Notes under the pieces: model-generated
The model's database searches: none
The model's input: only the letters and a program-made list of their open reading frames with translations
Told to the model about the DNA's origin: nothing
Shown here: positions 4,075 through 5,815 of the stretch, piece by piece
How positions within the stretch are numbered: position 1 is the stretch's first letter
Layout of the letters: each line of letters opens with the position of its first letter
Assembly (NCBI GenBank): GCA_016192645.1
Contig: JACPTT010000042.1
Coordinates: 1-5,815 of the forward strand
Length of the DNA stretch: 5,815 nucleotides
Origin: Candidatus Levyibacteriota bacterium
Lineage (GTDB): Bacteria; Patescibacteriota; Microgenomatia; Levybacterales; UBA12049
Direction: 5' to 3'
Made by a program: the position numbers and the translations under genes

Positions 4075-5640
4075 TTATTCTAGCTCCTCCCTCTTCGCAT
4101 GTAAAAAGAAAAACCATTGTTCGAAAAAGGCAAAAATGCCCTTAAAGGGAGTTTCGATTATAAAATCAAAAATAAAAATTAGGATATTTATCTGGTAAAT
4201 CCCCTCTGTTAAATGCCTGCCCACCTTGACAACCGGCATAAAGAAAAAGTCAACAACAGGGGTAAACAAGCCCTGTGTATCTTCAACCACATAGGTTTTT
4301 GGGATAAGAGCAATTCGATAGGCAAGAAAAGAAACAATCGCCAAGAAAAAAAGAAATACTCCCTGGCTGGCAATATTGAAATGCAGTTTTGTTAAGCCAA
4401 TAATAATTGCGCCAAAAGTTAAAGCAAAAGCCAAAAGCCAAGAAACAGTAAAAACCGTACTAAGTATTGGACGTTTTCCGTCGGGAGCTTTTTTTAGGAT
4501 AAGCTGTCCGCCGATGGAGGGGTGCTGGTCAAAAAGGATTGATCTAATATATGAAAAAATGTGTTCAGAGTTGTTTTTTCCCGGAGCCCGTATAAAAAAT
4601 CCCACAACAAGCATCAGGAGTGGCGGCACGACGGTATTAATAACTATTGACCGCCACAATATTTTTCCATATATAAGCTTGTCAAATGTCCCTTCTATAA
4701 AGAGCGCAAAAATCGCCTTTGTCAAAAGAATAAAGATAACGCTTCGCACTATTGCTCGGCGGACTTTTGAGGCAACGGTGTTGTATCGAGCCTCGCAGGC
4801 GGCAAAAACGGCATTTTTGAGTTCCTCTTCGCTTTGATAAAGCTGCGGCATCTTGCCCGTGTGTTTTCGCAAAATATCTTCAAGAATCAAAAATACCGCC
4901 GTCCTTCGCCTTATATAGCCAAAAATTCTATCTTTAAGAGGGTAATTTAACTGGCTTTTGATTTCTTTATATCCGGAAAGGAAATGTTCCGAAATATGAT
5001 CTAAATTATCCGCGGACAACTCGCCGAATAACTGCTTAAACAGGTGGTAGCGCAAGAAGGCGATATCGTCTTTAGCAAAAGCGCGCCTTACTGCAATAAA
5101 AACTTGCGCATCCCGCGCCTGATTGCTATCGTCGCTAATGGTTATCTGCTCACGCAAAAGATGAAACATAAGATTACTCACGACTTCTTTTCCTTTGTTA
5201 GGATTAAGCATTTTCTCAAGACTGGAGGACAGTAAATGATATATCCATTCATTCAGGGTAATTTCGCCGATATGATGTTTTAGGAGGATTTTTCGCCGAA
5301 GTTCTAGGAAAAGATCAATCTTTGTTTCAACCTTCTCAACCATTGCAACCGGTATGCTTTCGTTTGGAAAATACCGCGCCCAGACAAGCTCGCGGACAAG
5401 CGACTCGGCAACTGTCTTACCGTTGCCTCCAAGAAGAAGGCGGCGCTTAAGAATTCTCTCAATTGCGGCGCGAAGAATAACTTCTTCCTCCCGATAATCC
5501 ATGACATTTCGAAACTTTTCATACCAAGCGGCGAATTTTGAAACAACAGGATTAACCGCAATTTTTCTTTCCCGTGTTGGCGCTTCGCTCACTTCAAAGG
5601 CGGAAATTAAGGAACGAGCAAGGGGTGATAAATCCATCAT
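4075..5640 (-). CDS. Uncharacterised multi-spanning membrane protein (CPR-type)
   Basis: I do not recognise a named family; the sequence looks like hypothetical proteins common in Parcubacteria, and no function should be inferred. The 521-aa product has two parts. Residues 1 to about 298 are hydrophilic and look largely helical, with many charged residues. Residues 300-513 contain about five hydrophobic stretches: about 300-316, 331-350, 392-416, 427-447 and 485-513, the last possibly two segments broken by ETPFKG. The C-terminal end HAKREELE is charged. There is no signal peptide, and the first part would most likely be cytoplasmic. Two ATGs are adjacent (5640 and 5637). A perfect -10 box just upstream supports the first, and no Shine-Dalgarno is present. 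The stop is TAA, 47 nt before trxA, which has its own promoter. Confidence 0.85.
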   Translation of the reverse strand: MMDLSPLARSLISAFEVSEAPTRERKIAVNPVVSKFAAWYEKFRNVMDYREEEVILRAAIERILKRRLLLGGNGKTVAESLVRELVWARYFPNESIPVAMVEKVETKIDLFLELRRKILLKHHIGEITLNEWIYHLLSSSLEKMLNPNKGKEVVSNLMFHLLREQITISDDSNQARDAQVFIAVRRAFAKDDIAFLRYHLFKQLFGELSADNLDHISEHFLSGYKEIKSQLNYPLKDRIFGYIRRRTAVFLILEDILRKHTGKMPQLYQSEEELKNAVFAACEARYNTVASKVRRAIVRSVIFILLTKAIFALFIEGTFDKLIYGKILWRSIVINTVVPPLLMLVVGFFIRAPGKNNSEHIFSYIRSILFDQHPSIGGQLILKKAPDGKRPILSTVFTVSWLLAFALTFGAIIIGLTKLHFNIASQGVFLFFLAIVSFLAYRIALIPKTYVVEDTQGLFTPVVDFFFMPVVKVGRHLTEGIYQINILIFIFDFIIETPFKGIFAFFEQWFFFLHAKREELE

Positions 5641-5647
5641 TGGTGCT

Positions 5648-5653
5648 ATTATA
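5648..5653 (-). promoter_or_regulatory. -10 box of the membrane-protein gene
   Basis: The minus strand has TATAAT (5653-5648) preceded by TTG, the same TTGTATAATA context as the acyltransferase promoter. Its downstream edge is 7 nt from the first ATG at 5640, so the start of transcription falls within a base or so of the start codon. No convincing -35 is seen; TTCGGA about 19 nt upstream matches only half of the consensus. Confidence 0.55.
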
Positions 5654-5688
5654 CAAGAAATCTACAAAAAAATCCGAAGCACTAATAT

Positions 5689-5773
5689 CTAATTTCTAAA
5701 CAATATCAAAATTCTAATTTCCAAATGTTCAAAACTTTTGGATTTTGAGATTTAAGATTTGTTTAGAATTTAG
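5689..5773. repeat. AT-rich imperfect inverted repeat upstream of the membrane-protein gene
   Basis: Two arms of about 37 nt (5689-5725 and 5737-5773) are inverted copies matching at roughly two thirds of positions, around an 11-nt centre. Both arms are built of words such as CTAAATTCTAAAC and CAAAATCC. It lies upstream of the gene's promoter. The last 40 bases of the window (5774-5815) continue in the same AT-rich style, and I see no gene there. Confidence 0.6.
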
Positions 5774-5815
5774 GGTTTTGAATTTAGGATTTTCCTACTA
5801 TTCTCTTGTTTTCTC

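Noticed and set aside
4376..4837. Plus-strand 153-codon ORF
   Set aside because: It is antisense to the membrane-protein gene, with no start signals and no recognisable domain; it is open because of composition.
5413..5430. GGNGKT in the membrane protein as a Walker A motif
   Set aside because: The first glycine of GxxxxGKT is missing (Leu at that place), and there is no Walker B or other NTPase motif.

Overview
The window looks like a piece of a Patescibacteria/CPR genome, most likely Parcubacteria-like. This is inferred from four things: an expanded 23S rRNA linked to a single tRNA-Ala rather than a full rRNA operon; AT-rich, word-like repeats between and inside genes; genes that lack Shine-Dalgarno sites; and a long membrane protein that resembles uncharacterised CPR proteins. 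The standard code with TGA as stop fits all reading frames seen. I could not run a phylogenetic placement.

Layout, left to right. Positions 1 to about 1456 (minus strand) are the 5' half of a 23S rRNA, running off the left edge near the L11/GTPase-centre region and helix 45. It has a roughly 120-nt insertion at helix 25 and an extra long hairpin in the H16-H18 region. A 61-nt hairpin spacer and a tRNA-Ala(UGC) follow (the order is tRNA then 23S in transcription). No 16S is present; the tRNA-23S unit seems to have its own promoter at about 1809-1838. Reading the other way from the same spacer is a PlsC-like acyltransferase (1876-2700). The rest is minus strand: a conserved-looking 521-aa membrane protein (5640-4075), thioredoxin trxA (4027-3710), and a damaged thioredoxin reductase (about 3567-2768).

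Functionally, trxA and trxB would form an NADPH-TrxR-Trx disulfide-reducing system. As written here, however, trxB lacks the N-terminal FAD-binding segment and about 38 internal residues, and its C-terminal third lies in another frame. Either it is decaying or the assembly collapsed it. The acyltransferase would act on lysophospholipids at the membrane. The 521-aa protein has no function I can assign.

The most interesting signals are not genes. Imperfect hairpins built from short AT-rich or tandem words recur in 23S rRNA, the ITS and an intergenic region. Small CCGCC/GGCGG palindromes sit in a 23S helix tip and, apparently in frame, twice inside trxB. The tRNA-Ala has swapped bases at tertiary positions 8/21 and 15/48. 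Three protein genes have -10 boxes so close to the start codon that their mRNAs should be leaderless or nearly so.
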